Below are positions 8,931 to 18,448 of a stretch of 38,411 nt of DNA, piece after piece. The stretch is from assembly GCA_947490845.1 (NCBI GenBank), contig CANLHI010000009.1, positions 1 to 38,411 on the forward strand. The letters are read 5' to 3'. This stretch comes from Actinomycetota bacterium. Lineage in GTDB: Bacteria; Actinomycetota; Actinomycetes; Nanopelagicales; Nanopelagicaceae. Position 1 is the stretch's first letter; every line of letters starts with the position of its first letter. The notes under the pieces were generated by a model, which had not been told where the DNA came from, searched no databases, and saw only the letters and a list, made by a program, of their open reading frames with translations. The position numbers and the translations under genes are program-made.

Positions 8931-9529
8931 AGCATCGCCACCCAGTTCTTTATCAGCGCCAAGCCAGCATCTCCAGATTTTTCAGGATGAAATTGCGTTG
9001 CGCAAATAGCGCCATCTTCAACTGCGCTAAGAAATTTCTCACCGTGCGTGGTCCAAGCTTGCGCAGCGCCAACTGGGGCCTTTGCAGCATATGAGTGAAC
9101 AAAATAGAAAGATTGATCGTTTAACCCATTAAATAAATTGGATTCACCAGTAATTGAAACCGTGTTCCAACCCATATGTGGCAATATCGGAGCCTTCATC
9201 TTTGAAACACTTTCTTGCCAAACACCGACACCCTTATGTAGTTCGCCATTGGTATGTTCATCACCATCGCGAAAGAAAATCTGCATCCCGACGCAGATTC
9301 CGAGTGTTGGTCTTTGCTGCGCAACTCGAGCGCGCACTATCTCATCGCCGCCCACCTTAATTAAGCCACGCATGCACGCAGCAAATGCACCAACACCTGG
9401 TACTACTAATCCAGCGGCGTTAAGTGCAACATCTCTGTCAGAAGTCACGACTACTTTGGCACCGCTGCGTTCGAAGGCGCGTTGGGCGGATCGTAAATTA
9501 CCTGACCCGTAGTCAAGAATTGCAATCAC
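8927..9529 (-). CDS. hisH: Imidazole glycerol phosphate synthase glutaminase subunit
   Basis: HisH hydrolyses glutamine and feeds ammonia to HisF. The 200-residue class I amidotransferase shows [12 protein letters not shown] at the start, the oxyanion and nucleophile motif [11 protein letters not shown] with the catalytic Cys, and [10 protein letters not shown] with the catalytic His and Glu. The start is GTG at 9529, two bases after the hisB stop. The stop overlaps priA by four bases. Confidence 0.97.
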   Translation of the reverse strand: MIAILDYGSGNLRSAQRAFERSGAKVVVTSDRDVALNAAGLVVPGVGAFAACMRGLIKVGGDEIVRARVAQQRPTLGICVGMQIFFRDGDEHTNGELHKGVGVWQESVSKMKAPILPHMGWNTVSITGESNLFNGLNDQSFYFVHSYAAKAPVGAAQAWTTHGEKFLSAVEDGAICATQFHPEKSGDAGLALIKNWVAML

Positions 9530-9531
9530 TA

Positions 9532-10116
9532 TTACAGCGAACCTTTGGTTGAAGGAACTCCTGCGATTCCACCATCTAGCGAGACTGCATCACGCAGTGC
9601 GCGAGCAACCGCTTTAAATTGTGCTTCAAATACGTGGTGCGCATTGCGCCCCTCAAGAACGCGGATATGCAGAGCAATTCGCGCCTCAGCCACAATGGAT
9701 TCCCAAATATGTTTACCGAGTGTTGTATCAAAGGTTCCAATTAATTCTACGATTTCTGGTTGGCGATGTACTAAATACGGACGCCCCGAAAGATCAACCG
9801 CTGCTTGAACCAAAACTTCATCAAGTGGCACCATCGCATCGCCGAAGCGGCGAATACCAACTTTATCGCCAAGTGCTTCGCGCAAAGCTTGGCCGAATGC
9901 AAGGGATGTATCTTCAACGGTGTGGTGCGAGTCAACATCAACATCGCCAGTTGTCTTAACGGTTAAGTTAAATCCTGAGTGCTTACCAAGTTGCGAGAGC
10001 ATATGGTCAAAGAATGGAACACCTGTATCTACAGAGATTGCACCTTCACCGTCTAGGTTTAACTCCACGATTACATGCGACTCTTTAGTCTTGCGTTCAA
10101 CGCGAGCTGTTCTCAT
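9532..10116 (-). CDS. hisB: Imidazoleglycerol-phosphate dehydratase
   Basis: HisB removes water from imidazole glycerol phosphate, a Mn-dependent step. At 194 residues it is the monofunctional form without a histidinol phosphatase domain. Metal-binding motifs are [26 protein letters not shown] and [15 protein letters not shown]. The ATG overlaps the hisC stop by four bases. Histidinol-phosphate phosphatase is not encoded in the window. Confidence 0.98.
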   Translation of the reverse strand: MRTARVERKTKESHVIVELNLDGEGAISVDTGVPFFDHMLSQLGKHSGFNLTVKTTGDVDVDSHHTVEDTSLAFGQALREALGDKVGIRRFGDAMVPLDEVLVQAAVDLSGRPYLVHRQPEIVELIGTFDTTLGKHIWESIVAEARIALHIRVLEGRNAHHVFEAQFKAVARALRDAVSLDGGIAGVPSTKGSL

Positions 10117-11222
10117 TGGCCTTCTCCGTTCAGAATTTCCTGCAGGGCTTGAATAAACTTTTGATTTTCGGCTTCACTGCCAATAGTCATGCGTAAGTGA
10201 GCCAATAATCCCACATCTCTGATCAGAACGCCGCGATCTAATAATTGCCGCCATAACTGCGCGGGCTCCATGGGAAATCCAGAGAAAAGAATGAAATTGG
10301 CTTGGCTCGGAACGACTTGCAGGCCTAACTCTTCAATGGCAGCCACCACTGATTTGCGCGCTCTAATCAAGGTTGAAACATTTCCAAGCAGTTCGCTTTG
10401 ATATTGCAGAGCAACCTCGGCGGCTGCTTGAGTCAGCGAACTCAAGTGATAAGGCAGTCGCACTAAGAACATGGCCGAAACAAGTTCTTTATTTGCAACC
10501 AGATAACCCAACCGTGCACCAGCGAAGGCGAAGGCTTTACTCATGGTTCGGATAACAACCAAATTGGGATACTTGGCAAGTAGCGTGACAGTAGATGCTT
10601 TATCTGAGAATTCAGCATATGCCTCATCAACAATAAGTAGGCCGTTAATTTTGCCAGTTGCAATAGCTAACTCTTCGATCTCTGCCAGAGTAACTGTCGT
10701 GCCCGTCGGATTATTTGGCGTAGTAATGAAAGTTAGGCCTGGCTTAATCTTTGCAATATCTGACTTTGCCTTTGCCAAGTCCAGAGAGAAGTCAGCGCGA
10801 CGGCCACCATCGTTCCAATTAGTGCCGATTACTTTTGCAATTAGTGGGTGCATTGAATAAGAGGGCGTGAATCCCAGAGCCGGACGCTCTCCAAAGGCCA
10901 TAAAGAGCGATTGAATAATTTCATTACTGCCATTGGCTGCCCAAATTTCTTCGATGCCAAAAGAGGTGCCGGATAAGGAATTAATAAATTTTGCTAGCGC
11001 ATCACGCAAAGTGAGGGCATCGCGATCCGGATACCTATTTAGATTTACCGCAACGCTATGAATGCGATCGGCAATTGCCTGGGCAAGTGCTGGTGATGGT
11101 GGATAAGGGTTCTCATTTGTATTTAGCGTTGCCTGCGCCGGCACCTGCGGTGCACCGTATGGAGAAAGTGGTTTCAGATCATCGCGCAATGGCATCCAGA
11201 GGGGCCATTTTTGATCGCTCAT
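10113..11222 (-). CDS. hisC: Histidinol-phosphate aminotransferase
   Basis: HisC is a PLP-dependent fold-type I transaminase acting on imidazole acetol phosphate. The 369-residue protein has [13 protein letters not shown] near 33-45, [12 protein letters not shown] (PLP phosphate contact), the [13 protein letters not shown] motif, VDEAYAEFS with the conserved Asp and Tyr, and [16 protein letters not shown] with the PLP lysine. It overlaps hisD upstream and hisB downstream by four bases each. Confidence 0.97.
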   Translation of the reverse strand: MSDQKWPLWMPLRDDLKPLSPYGAPQVPAQATLNTNENPYPPSPALAQAIADRIHSVAVNLNRYPDRDALTLRDALAKFINSLSGTSFGIEEIWAANGSNEIIQSLFMAFGERPALGFTPSYSMHPLIAKVIGTNWNDGGRRADFSLDLAKAKSDIAKIKPGLTFITTPNNPTGTTVTLAEIEELAIATGKINGLLIVDEAYAEFSDKASTVTLLAKYPNLVVIRTMSKAFAFAGARLGYLVANKELVSAMFLVRLPYHLSSLTQAAAEVALQYQSELLGNVSTLIRARKSVVAAIEELGLQVVPSQANFILFSGFPMEPAQLWRQLLDRGVLIRDVGLLAHLRMTIGSEAENQKFIQALQEILNGEGQ

Positions 11223-12526
11223 AAATTTTCCAATCGCGCAGTCATCGCCTCACCATGCGCCGGTAGATCCTCAGAGTTAGCCAAAGTAATTACTGTTTCT
11301 GCAATATCAACAAAGGCGCTCTTGGAATATTCGATGTAGTGCAAACCGCGCAGGAATGTTTGAACGGATAAACCACTGCTGTGACAGGCACATCCACCCG
11401 TAGGTAATACGTGGTTTGACCCAGCCGAGTAATCACCGAGTGAGACCGGTGAAAACCTTCCAATAAATACTGCGCCGGCATTTCGGATTTGCAGAGCATC
11501 AACGGCAGCGTTCTTGGTTTGAATCTCTAAGTGTTCCGCGGCGTAAGCATTTACAACATCCAGCCCTTGCGCGATCGAATCAACTAACACAATCGCAGAT
11601 TGAATACCACCAAGTGCTTCACGAATACGATCGGCATGTTTGGTTTTCGCAACACGTGTGAGCAATTCCTCGGCAACGCCACTGGCCAGACTTAACGAAT
11701 CAGTTACTAACACTGCCGCTGCGATTACATCATGTTCGGCTTGGCTAATTAGATCTGCTGCAACATCGGAGGCAATAGCGCTTTCATCGGCCAGAATTGC
11801 GATTTCAGTTGGTCCCGCCTCTGAATCAATTCCGATGACACCACGCAGCGCGCGCTTAGCTGCTGCAACATAGATATTGCCTGGCCCAGTTACGAGATCG
11901 CACTTTTGCGACAAACCATCCATGCCATAAGCAAAGAGTGCGATTGCTTGCGCTCCCCCAATTGCATAAACCTCGGTGATTCCAAGAAGTGCGCATGCTG
12001 CCAAGATTGTGGGGTGTGGCAGGCCACCGAACTCCTTCTGCGGTGGAGATGCAACAGCAATGCTCGCCACTTTTGCAATTTGTGCAGGGATTACATTCAT
12101 CAAAACACTACTTGGATAAACAGCGCGCCCACCAGGAACATATAGACCAACTCGATCAACTGGAATCCAACGTTCGGTGACTAAGCCACCGTCTACAACA
12201 CGAGTCGTTTTCTCAGTACGGATTTGATCTGAGTGAACTTTTCGAATTCGAACAATCGACACTTCTAGCGCTTGGCGAACTTGCGGATCTAACTCAGATA
12301 GCGCTTTATCTAAGGCCTCTTGTGAAACCTTGATGGAAACTGGAGTAACTCCGTCAAATTCTTGCGCTAATTTAATTAGTTCTGACTCATCACCGTTTTC
12401 GACCCGTTCCAAAATTGGTTCGATAACTTTCATAGCAGCTGCAATATCTAGAGTTGCCCGAGGAATAGCGCGCTGATAACCAGCCTTGGTAAGAGATTTA
12501 CCGCGCAGATCAAGCGTACGAATCAT
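11219..12526 (-). CDS. hisD: Histidinol dehydrogenase
   Basis: HisD oxidises histidinol to histidine in two NAD-dependent steps. The 435-residue protein is full length. [19 protein letters not shown] and [15 protein letters not shown] are conserved core segments; SQAEHD carries the zinc-binding Gln and His; [17 protein letters not shown] carries the zinc Asp; and PAHGEAM near the end carries the last His. It is the first gene of the his-trp run. There is no Shine-Dalgarno; TAGACT lies six bases before the ATG, so the operon transcript is probably leaderless, which leaves no room for a classical his leader peptide or attenuator. Confidence 0.98.
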   Translation of the reverse strand: MIRTLDLRGKSLTKAGYQRAIPRATLDIAAAMKVIEPILERVENGDESELIKLAQEFDGVTPVSIKVSQEALDKALSELDPQVRQALEVSIVRIRKVHSDQIRTEKTTRVVDGGLVTERWIPVDRVGLYVPGGRAVYPSSVLMNVIPAQIAKVASIAVASPPQKEFGGLPHPTILAACALLGITEVYAIGGAQAIALFAYGMDGLSQKCDLVTGPGNIYVAAAKRALRGVIGIDSEAGPTEIAILADESAIASDVAADLISQAEHDVIAAAVLVTDSLSLASGVAEELLTRVAKTKHADRIREALGGIQSAIVLVDSIAQGLDVVNAYAAEHLEIQTKNAAVDALQIRNAGAVFIGRFSPVSLGDYSAGSNHVLPTGGCACHSSGLSVQTFLRGLHYIEYSKSAFVDIAETVITLANSEDLPAHGEAMTARLENL

Positions 12527-12532
12527 GGGCCA

Positions 12533-12538
12533 AGTCTA
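12533..12538 (-). promoter_or_regulatory. Candidate -10 box TAGACT of the his-trp operon
   Basis: Minus-strand TAGACT-TGGCCC-ATG places the expected start of transcription at the hisD start codon. The 41-base gap to dnaE holds nothing else obvious, and the -35 region is weak. Confidence 0.6.
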
Positions 12539-12567
12539 ATGGCTGACCCCTAGAGTAAGTGCGGCGA

Positions 12568-15500
12568 TTAAATTCTGATCAAGCAGTCTGGCCCGAGAAT
12601 TGATTTGAGATCGGCGCTCAAGCTTGGCGATGCGGTGACCAGTGCATCGATCTTCATTGTCGTAAGAGTTCCTTGATCATCTATTTGCATATGAACTTCG
12701 CGCTTTCCTGGGTGAGAGCGCAAGATCTCTTTCATGCGATCCACAATTGGCGGAGTGCATTGTGAAACCGGCAGTGAGATAAGCAACGGACCAACCGGGC
12801 CAGCTGTTATATCAAGTGATTTCATTTCTAGCGCGGTAAATCTGACCACTTCATCACGACGTTCGAATCGTCCGCGCACAGTTACAACTCGATCTTCAAT
12901 CAAAGTCATCGCATATTGATTATAAGTATTTGAGAAGAAGAGAACCTCAACTGCGCCTTCCAGATCTTCTAGGCTAACAATCGCCCAAGATGATCCCTGA
13001 CGAGAGACTTTTCTCTGCACTCCCGTAATAAGTCCCCCAAGTGTGACAACACCATCTGGCGCGCTGTCATCGGCTAAGAGTGCGCTGATAGACATATCGG
13101 TGTTGGAGCGCAAAATATGTTCTACGCCTAACAATGGATGATCTGACACATAAAGCCCCAGCATTTCGCGTTCAAAAACTAAAAGCGTCGCCTTATCCCA
13201 TTCGAACGTTGGAATCTCAATATCAAGGCCAGCAACTTGGGTCATTGATTCTCCACCGAAGAGATCAAACTGACCTATCGCCTCTGCACGTTTAGTCTCG
13301 ATGACGGAATCAATTGCTTCAAGGTGAATTGTCATTAAACCTTTACGAGAATGCTGCAAGGAATCGAATGCTCCACCTTTAATCAATGATTCAATCGTTT
13401 TCTTATTACAAACCTGCGCGTCAACTTTGGCTAGGAAATCTCCAAAGGATGTGAATGCACCCTTTGTCGCTCTCGCACTCTTAATCGAGGCAACAACGCC
13501 TTCGCCGACGTTGCGAATTGCGGCAAGGCCGAATCGAATATCTTTGCCGCGCGCGGTGTATTCGGCATTTGATTCATTAACATCAGGTGGCAAAACCTTA
13601 ATTCCCATCCGGCGACACTCAGATAAATAGAGGGCAGATTTATCTTTGTCATCGCGCACACTTGTCAGCAGCGCCGCCATATATTCAGTTGGGTAGTTAG
13701 CTTTTAGATAACCAGTCCAGAATGAAACAACGCCATACCCAGCGCTGTGCGCACGGTTGAACGCGTAATCCGAGAATGGGATCAAAACATCCCATAAACG
13801 AGTAATCGCGCCAGTCGAGAAACCATTTGCCTTCATACCGGCTTCGAATGGAACATATTCTTTATCAAGAATCTCCTTATTTTTCTTACCCATCGCCTTA
13901 CGCAATAAATCTGCGCGACCGAGTGAGAATCCTGCAACTTTTTGGGCAATTGCCATTACCTGTTCTTGATAAACAATTAGGCCGTAGGTATCTCCCAAAA
14001 TTTCCTGCAGTGGTTCAAAGAGTTCTGGGTGAATTGGTTCTACTGGTTTGCGCCCATTCTTGCGATCGGCGTAGTTGTTGTGGGCATTTTCACCCATCGG
14101 ACCCGGGCGGTATAGGGCGATGACTGCAGAAATATCTGCAAATGAATCAGGAGACATGCTGCGAAGTAACGCGCGCATTGGTCCACCGTCGAGTTGGAAA
14201 ACACCAAGGGTGTCACCACGCGATAAGAGTTCAAAAGTCTTCTGATCATGAAGTGGCAGGTCTTCTAGAACTACATCGATGCCTTGGTTCTCTGTAATGT
14301 TTAAGAGCGCATCATCTAAAACTGAAAGATTTCGCAGGCCAAGGAAGTCCATCTTTAATAGACCAGTCGATTCGCAAGCGCCCATATCAAATTGGGTGAT
14401 AATTGCTCCATCGGCTTCGCGACGATGGATTGGAATTACATCAAGCAGTGGTTCGCGCGAGAGAATTACACCTGCAGCGTGAACTCCCCACTGACGTTTC
14501 AGCCCTTCTAAACCTCGCGCCAGATCAACAACTTTTTTAGAATCAGGATCACTTTGATAGAGCTCACGAAATTCACCAGCTTCCCCATGACGTGGATCTG
14601 CTGTGTCAAAGACGCCAGATAGAGAAATATCTTTACCCATCACTGATGGTGGTAGCGCCTTAGTTAACTTCTCACCAATTACATATGGGTATCCAAGAAC
14701 GCGAGTGGCATCCTTAATGGATTGTTTCGATTTGATAGTTCCGTAAGTAATGATCTGGGCAACGCGGTCTGAGCCATACTTTTCAGTCGCATAGCGAATC
14801 ATTTCCCCGCGACGTCTTTCATCGAAGTCCAGATCGATATCCGGCATTGAGATACGTTCTGGATTTAAGAAGCGCTCAAAAAGTAATCCGTGTTCAATTG
14901 GATCTAGCCCTGTTATGCCAAGTGAGTAAGCAACTAAAGATCCAGCCGCTGATCCACGACCAGGACCAACTCTAATTCCAACTTTCTTGGCATAGCTAAC
15001 TAAGTCTGCGACTACTAGGAAATAGCCAGGAAAACCCATTTTCTCCATCACGCCAAGTTCGTAGTTAAGGCGATCTTTATGTGGCTGAGTGACTCTCTCA
15101 CCGAAACGATTTTGCAATCCACGTTCGGATTCTTTACGTAACCAACTATCTTCGGTCTCCCCGGTTGGAACAGCAAAGGCAGGCATCAAATTTTCACCTT
15201 CGCGTAATTTGACGTTACAACGCTCGGCAATAAGTAAGGTGTTATCGCACGCTTCTGGAATATCTTTAAATAGCTCACGCATTTGTGCTGGAGTCTTTAA
15301 GTAGAACTCATCATTATCGAATTTAAATCGCTTTGGATCGGCCAAGGTTGAGCCAGATTGAACACAGAGCAGGGCCTCATGTGCCGGGGCATCTTCATGT
15401 CGCGTGTAGTGCAGATCATTGGTTGCCAGCAGAGGCATTTTTAATTCGCGCCCAAGCTTTAATAGATCATCCTTAACCCGAGTCTCAACATCAATACCGT

Positions 15501-16101
15501 GATCCATTAACTCGAGAAAGAAATTATTTGCCCCAAAAATATCTCGGTAATCACTCGCTGCGCGCATCGCCTCTTTGTAATTGCCCATGCGCAAGCGAGT
15601 CTGAATTTCGCCACCCGGACATCCCGTAGTGGCAATTAACCCATCAGCATATTTCGATAATAGTTCGCGATCCATGCGGGGTTTGTAGTAATAACCTTCA
15701 AGGGATGCCAGAGACGAAAGGCGAAATAGGTTTGCAAGGCCGTGGTTGTTCTCGGCCAAAATAGTCATGTGCGTATATGCACCACCACCAGAGACATCAT
15801 CATCTCCGCCATCTGCCCATTGCACACGTTTTTTATCGTGGCGTGATTCTGGTGCAACATAGGCTTCGATGCCGATGATTGGTTTAACCCCGGCCTTGGT
15901 GGCTTGCTTATAAAAATCAAAGGCGCCAAAAACATTTCCGTGATCTGTCATTGCAATCGCTGGCATTTCTAAGCGAGCAACTTCATCTACTAAATCGCCT
16001 ACGCGAGCTGCCCCATCGAGCATCGAGTACTCGGTGTGAACATGCAGGTGTACGAAAGAGTCGCGTTTATTCGCAGCAGGTTTTGGGTTTTCAGTCGTCA
16101 C
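12568..16101 (-). CDS. dnaE: DNA polymerase III alpha subunit (DnaE1 type)
   Basis: This is the replicative polymerase catalytic subunit, 1177 residues. The N-terminal PHP domain begins HLHVHTEYSMLDG, and all nine metal ligands of active PHP exonucleases are visible: His20, His22, Asp29, His54, Glu79, His111, Cys161, Asp229 and His231. GPGRGSAAGSLVAY and PDIDLDFDERRR hold the polymerase catalytic Asp residues. The finger and beta-binding regions and an OB fold (GVVTLGGLITGVQRKVSRQG, near 985-1010) follow. It starts with GTG at 16101, 19 bases after the RluD-like gene. No Shine-Dalgarno is visible, but a TAACCT box lies nine bases upstream. It can be transcribed with the DksA-like, lspA and rluD-like genes or alone. 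Confidence 0.98.
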   Translation of the reverse strand: MTTENPKPAANKRDSFVHLHVHTEYSMLDGAARVGDLVDEVARLEMPAIAMTDHGNVFGAFDFYKQATKAGVKPIIGIEAYVAPESRHDKKRVQWADGGDDDVSGGGAYTHMTILAENNHGLANLFRLSSLASLEGYYYKPRMDRELLSKYADGLIATTGCPGGEIQTRLRMGNYKEAMRAASDYRDIFGANNFFLELMDHGIDVETRVKDDLLKLGRELKMPLLATNDLHYTRHEDAPAHEALLCVQSGSTLADPKRFKFDNDEFYLKTPAQMRELFKDIPEACDNTLLIAERCNVKLREGENLMPAFAVPTGETEDSWLRKESERGLQNRFGERVTQPHKDRLNYELGVMEKMGFPGYFLVVADLVSYAKKVGIRVGPGRGSAAGSLVAYSLGITGLDPIEHGLLFERFLNPERISMPDIDLDFDERRRGEMIRYATEKYGSDRVAQIITYGTIKSKQSIKDATRVLGYPYVIGEKLTKALPPSVMGKDISLSGVFDTADPRHGEAGEFRELYQSDPDSKKVVDLARGLEGLKRQWGVHAAGVILSREPLLDVIPIHRREADGAIITQFDMGACESTGLLKMDFLGLRNLSVLDDALLNITENQGIDVVLEDLPLHDQKTFELLSRGDTLGVFQLDGGPMRALLRSMSPDSFADISAVIALYRPGPMGENAHNNYADRKNGRKPVEPIHPELFEPLQEILGDTYGLIVYQEQVMAIAQKVAGFSLGRADLLRKAMGKKNKEILDKEYVPFEAGMKANGFSTGAITRLWDVLIPFSDYAFNRAHSAGYGVVSFWTGYLKANYPTEYMAALLTSVRDDKDKSALYLSECRRMGIKVLPPDVNESNAEYTARGKDIRFGLAAIRNVGEGVVASIKSARATKGAFTSFGDFLAKVDAQVCNKKTIESLIKGGAFDSLQHSRKGLMTIHLEAIDSVIETKRAEAIGQFDLFGGESMTQVAGLDIEIPTFEWDKATLLVFEREMLGLYVSDHPLLGVEHILRSNTDMSISALLADDSAPDGVVTLGGLITGVQRKVSRQGSSWAIVSLEDLEGAVEVLFFSNTYNQYAMTLIEDRVVTVRGRFERRDEVVRFTALEMKSLDITAGPVGPLLISLPVSQCTPPIVDRMKEILRSHPGKREVHMQIDDQGTLTTMKIDALVTASPSLSADLKSILGPDCLIRI

Positions 16102-16110
16102 AGTTGCACA

Positions 16111-16116
16111 AGGTTA
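16111..16116 (-). promoter_or_regulatory. Candidate -10 box TAACCT before dnaE
   Basis: Minus-strand TAACCT is followed by nine bases and the GTG of dnaE. There is no Shine-Dalgarno. The spacing is longer than the six bases seen before hisD, so support is weaker; a 5' leader of about 2-3 bases would be expected. Confidence 0.3.
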
Positions 16117-16120
16117 GTGG

Positions 16121-17059
16121 TTAAGGCAGAACAGCTTCGGATAGCAACGCCAGACAAGCCTGAAGGTCAGGTGCATAGGCAGCCTTTAAAACTAGTGGTT
16201 GCTTGCTAACGGGATGGTCAAAGCGCAGTTCGAGTGCATGCAACCAAGGACGTGACATAGTTAAGGATTTGCCAAGCACGGGATCTGCGCCATATGTCGT
16301 GTCGCCAACTAATGGATGATTAAGGGCTGAGAAGTGAACTCGTATTTGGTGTGTGCGGCCAGTTTCTAATTCAACTTTTACCAGCGAGACCGAACGGTAG
16401 AACTCAATTACTTCATAGTGCGTAATGCTCTCTTTACCAGTTGCAACAACTGCAAAGCGATGATCTTCTTTTGGATGGCGATCAATTGGCGCATCAATAG
16501 TTCCGGTGACTGGATCCATATGTCCTTGCACAAGTGCGTGATAAGTTTTTTCGACTTCGTGATTGCGGAAGGCATCTTTTAACTTTGTATAAGCGCGGTC
16601 AGTCTTAGCAACGATCATCAAGCCGCTCGTACCAACATCTAGGCGGTGAACGATGCCCGCTCTCTCGGCTGGACCTGATGTAGAAATTGTGTATCCGGCT
16701 GCAGTAAGTGCGCCGACAACGGTTGGACCCATCCAACCCGGACTGGGATGTGCGGCGCATCCGACTGGCTTATCTATTACGACAATATCTTCATCATCAT
16801 AAACAACTGTTAAACCGGCCAGCGGAGTCAGCGGAATAGGATCTTGATTAAGCGGCTCTGGCATTAGCACATCAATAATCTGACCATCTGTAACGCGTTC
16901 GGATTTTGTCATCGCCCGACCACCAGTAGTTATGTCACCATCTTCAAGCAACCGAACAATTGCTGTGCGAGATAGTCCAAGAACTCGAGTTAAAGCACTA
17001 TCGATACGTTCGCCCGCAACACCCTCGGGAACACTTAAGGTGCGCGCTTCGCGTGACAT
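16121..17059 (-). CDS. RluD-type 23S rRNA pseudouridine synthase
   Basis: The protein has 312 residues. An S4 RNA-binding domain (about 15-65: GERIDSALTRVLGLSRTAIVRLLEDGDI) is followed by the RluA/RluD catalytic domain. The catalytic Asp141 lies in AGIVHRLDVGTSGLMIVAKT. GRTHQIRVHFSALNHPLVGDTTYG is the second family signature. It isomerises uridines in 23S rRNA; which positions cannot be told from sequence alone. Its ATG follows the lspA stop directly (TAAATG), and lspA-rluD linkage is common in Actinobacteria and Firmicutes. The RluD subgroup is likely from the S4 domain and context, but RluC is not ruled out. Confidence 0.93.
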   Translation of the reverse strand: MSREARTLSVPEGVAGERIDSALTRVLGLSRTAIVRLLEDGDITTGGRAMTKSERVTDGQIIDVLMPEPLNQDPIPLTPLAGLTVVYDDEDIVVIDKPVGCAAHPSPGWMGPTVVGALTAAGYTISTSGPAERAGIVHRLDVGTSGLMIVAKTDRAYTKLKDAFRNHEVEKTYHALVQGHMDPVTGTIDAPIDRHPKEDHRFAVVATGKESITHYEVIEFYRSVSLVKVELETGRTHQIRVHFSALNHPLVGDTTYGADPVLGKSLTMSRPWLHALELRFDHPVSKQPLVLKAAYAPDLQACLALLSEAVLP

Positions 17060-17542
17060 TTAAGCCCCCATCGGTGAAATATTGCGGATCGAAAGAACTA
17101 TTGCGATACCTGCTGCAACCACAATAGCGCTATCTGCCACGTTAAATACTGGCCAATGCGTCAGCTCAATCCAATCGATTACATGTCCAGTGAAGTACCC
17201 GGGACTGCGAAAGATTCGATCTGTGAGATTGCCGAGCACTCCACCAAGGGCTAGGCCTAGAACTACTGACCAGCCAGAGGATGTGATGCGAGGTGCGAAA
17301 TATGCAATTGCTCCCACAACGAAAATTGCGAAGAGGGTAAGGATAATCGTTGCACCTTGCGCCAGGCTAAATGCTGCGCCCGAATTTCGGATCAGAGTTA
17401 ACTGAAGGAAATCACCCAATATCTTGGTGGGATTACTTGCACTTAGATTGTTAATTGCCCAAACTTTTGTTGCAAAATCAAAGAGCCAAACGGCCCAAGC
17501 AATCGTGTAGAGCCTCTTCCAGAGTTTAGAACTGGGGCGCAC
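17060..17542 (-). CDS. lspA: Lipoprotein signal peptidase (signal peptidase II)
   Basis: LspA cleaves the signal peptide of diacylglyceryl-modified prolipoproteins in the membrane and is the target of globomycin. The 160-residue protein has four hydrophobic segments. The catalytic aspartates are Asp108 in GNLTDRIF and Asp137 in FNVADSAI; IRNSGAAFSL is the other conserved stretch. The start is GTG at 17542, one base after the DksA-like stop, with GGAAGAG upstream. Lgt, which acts before it, is at the end of the his-trp run. Confidence 0.97.
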   Translation of the reverse strand: MRPSSKLWKRLYTIAWAVWLFDFATKVWAINNLSASNPTKILGDFLQLTLIRNSGAAFSLAQGATIILTLFAIFVVGAIAYFAPRITSSGWSVVLGLALGGVLGNLTDRIFRSPGYFTGHVIDWIELTHWPVFNVADSAIVVAAGIAIVLSIRNISPMGA

Positions 17543-17543
17543 C

Positions 17544-18371
17544 TTAGCGCCGCTCTTCCTTCTGCTTGCAGATCATGCAGAGAGTTGCGCGAGGAAAGAC
17601 TTGAAGTCGCGCCTTGCCGATTGCGTGACCGCATTCTTCACAATTTCCATAAGTTTTATTATCAATACGATCGAGTGCGCGCTCGGTCTGCAAGACCATA
17701 TCGCGCGCGTTGATAACCAAGGACATCTCGTGTTCGCGTTCGAATGTCTTCGTGCCAGAATCGGCCTGATCATCTCCGGCGCCTTCACCAGATTCGGTGA
17801 TTAACTCATTCATTTCCGCTTCTACATGCGCAAGTTCTATGCGAAGTCGCGCTAAATCTTTAGCAATTTCTGTGCGAATAGATTTTAATTCTGCGCCAGA
17901 CCAAGGTGCTTCACCATCACTGGCTGTAACTGGAGTCGGCGCTGCCTTAATTGGCTTAAGCGGTGCAACTTTCTTGCCGCTCTTTACTGGGCGTGGAGGT
18001 GGGGGCATTACTAGACGACGTTCTTCAATAACAGGTGTAGAAACAGGTGCAACAACGGTTGCAACGCTTACCGTCTGGGATTTCTCATCAACTGTAAGAG
18101 TGGTCTTGCCAACTTTAGAAGGAAATGGGCGACCTGGCGCTTTTTTCGCGGGCACCTTCTTGGCGGCAGATTTCTTTGCTGGCGCTTTTTTAGCCGGTGC
18201 TTTCTTAGCCACTTTTTTAGCCGGAGACTTCTTTGCCACTTTTTTCGCAGGTGCTTTCTTAGCCGCCTTTTTTGCAGGGGCTTTCTTAGCTACCTTCTTG
18301 GCAGGGGCTTTCTTTTTTGCTGGCACGCCGCGCACCTTATGCTCTTTTTGGCGCACTACCAACTTTGCCAC
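17544..18371 (-). CDS. TraR/DksA-family zinc-finger protein with Lys/Ala/Pro-rich tail
   Basis: The 275-residue protein has three parts. Residues 18-79 are near-perfect repeats of AKK, APAKK and VAKK units, like the tails of histone H1-like proteins. A linker with prolines runs to about 155. The C-terminal DksA part has a coiled coil (about 160-235), an acidic tip with D-Q-A-D (201-204), and a C4 zinc finger Cys244, Cys247, Cys265, Cys268 (C-x2-C-x17-C-x2-C). DksA-type proteins reach into the RNA polymerase secondary channel; the tail is likely to bind nucleic acid non-specifically. Both roles are inference for this protein. It starts with GTG at 18371 without a clear ribosome site, divergent from ileS. 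Similar tailed proteins stand beside lspA in other Actinobacteria. Confidence 0.92.
   Translation of the reverse strand: MAKLVVRQKEHKVRGVPAKKKAPAKKVAKKAPAKKAAKKAPAKKVAKKSPAKKVAKKAPAKKAPAKKSAAKKVPAKKAPGRPFPSKVGKTTLTVDEKSQTVSVATVVAPVSTPVIEERRLVMPPPPRPVKSGKKVAPLKPIKAAPTPVTASDGEAPWSGAELKSIRTEIAKDLARLRIELAHVEAEMNELITESGEGAGDDQADSGTKTFEREHEMSLVINARDMVLQTERALDRIDNKTYGNCEECGHAIGKARLQVFPRATLCMICKQKEERR
18135..18320 (-). repeat. Coding repeat for the Lys/Ala/Pro tail
   Basis: Degenerate tandem units of about 12-15 bases encode repeated AKK, APAKK and VAKK blocks in the DksA-like protein. Codons vary (Ala and Lys third positions differ between units), so the repeat is kept at protein level and is not a recent slippage product. 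Confidence 0.85.
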
Positions 18372-18448
18372 TCAGAGGCGGCGTGAATTCTTACCTTTTA
18401 ATTAGAGTGATCATGTAAATCAGGGTGAGGGATTAGACTCTCCATCTC
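18372..18448. promoter_or_regulatory. Divergent promoter region between DksA-like gene and ileS
   Basis: These 77 bases must hold both promoters. On the plus strand TAGACT (18434-18439) stands nine bases before the ileS ATG. On the minus strand the -10 is not clear; an A/T-rich patch lies 20-45 bases before the GTG. No T-box, tRNA-like stem or ribosome site could be found before ileS. Confidence 0.5.
18434..18439 (+). promoter_or_regulatory. Candidate -10 box TAGACT of ileS
   Basis: TAGACT is followed by nine bases and ATG. It is identical to the hisD box. A leaderless or near-leaderless ileS mRNA would follow. Confidence 0.4.

Noticed and set aside
12527..12567. Histidine leader peptide or attenuator before hisD
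   Set aside because: Only 41 bases are available, there are no His codon runs or stem pairs, and the -10 box abuts the start codon.
17797..18405. 202-codon plus-strand frame rich in Phe, Ala and Gly
   Set aside because: It is the mirror of the Lys/Ala/Pro repeat of the DksA-like gene; repeats often leave all frames open.
18372..18448. T-box riboswitch before ileS, common in Actinobacteria
   Set aside because: The gap is only 77 bases and has no T-box core sequence or specifier stem; TAGACT near the ATG suggests a near-leaderless mRNA.
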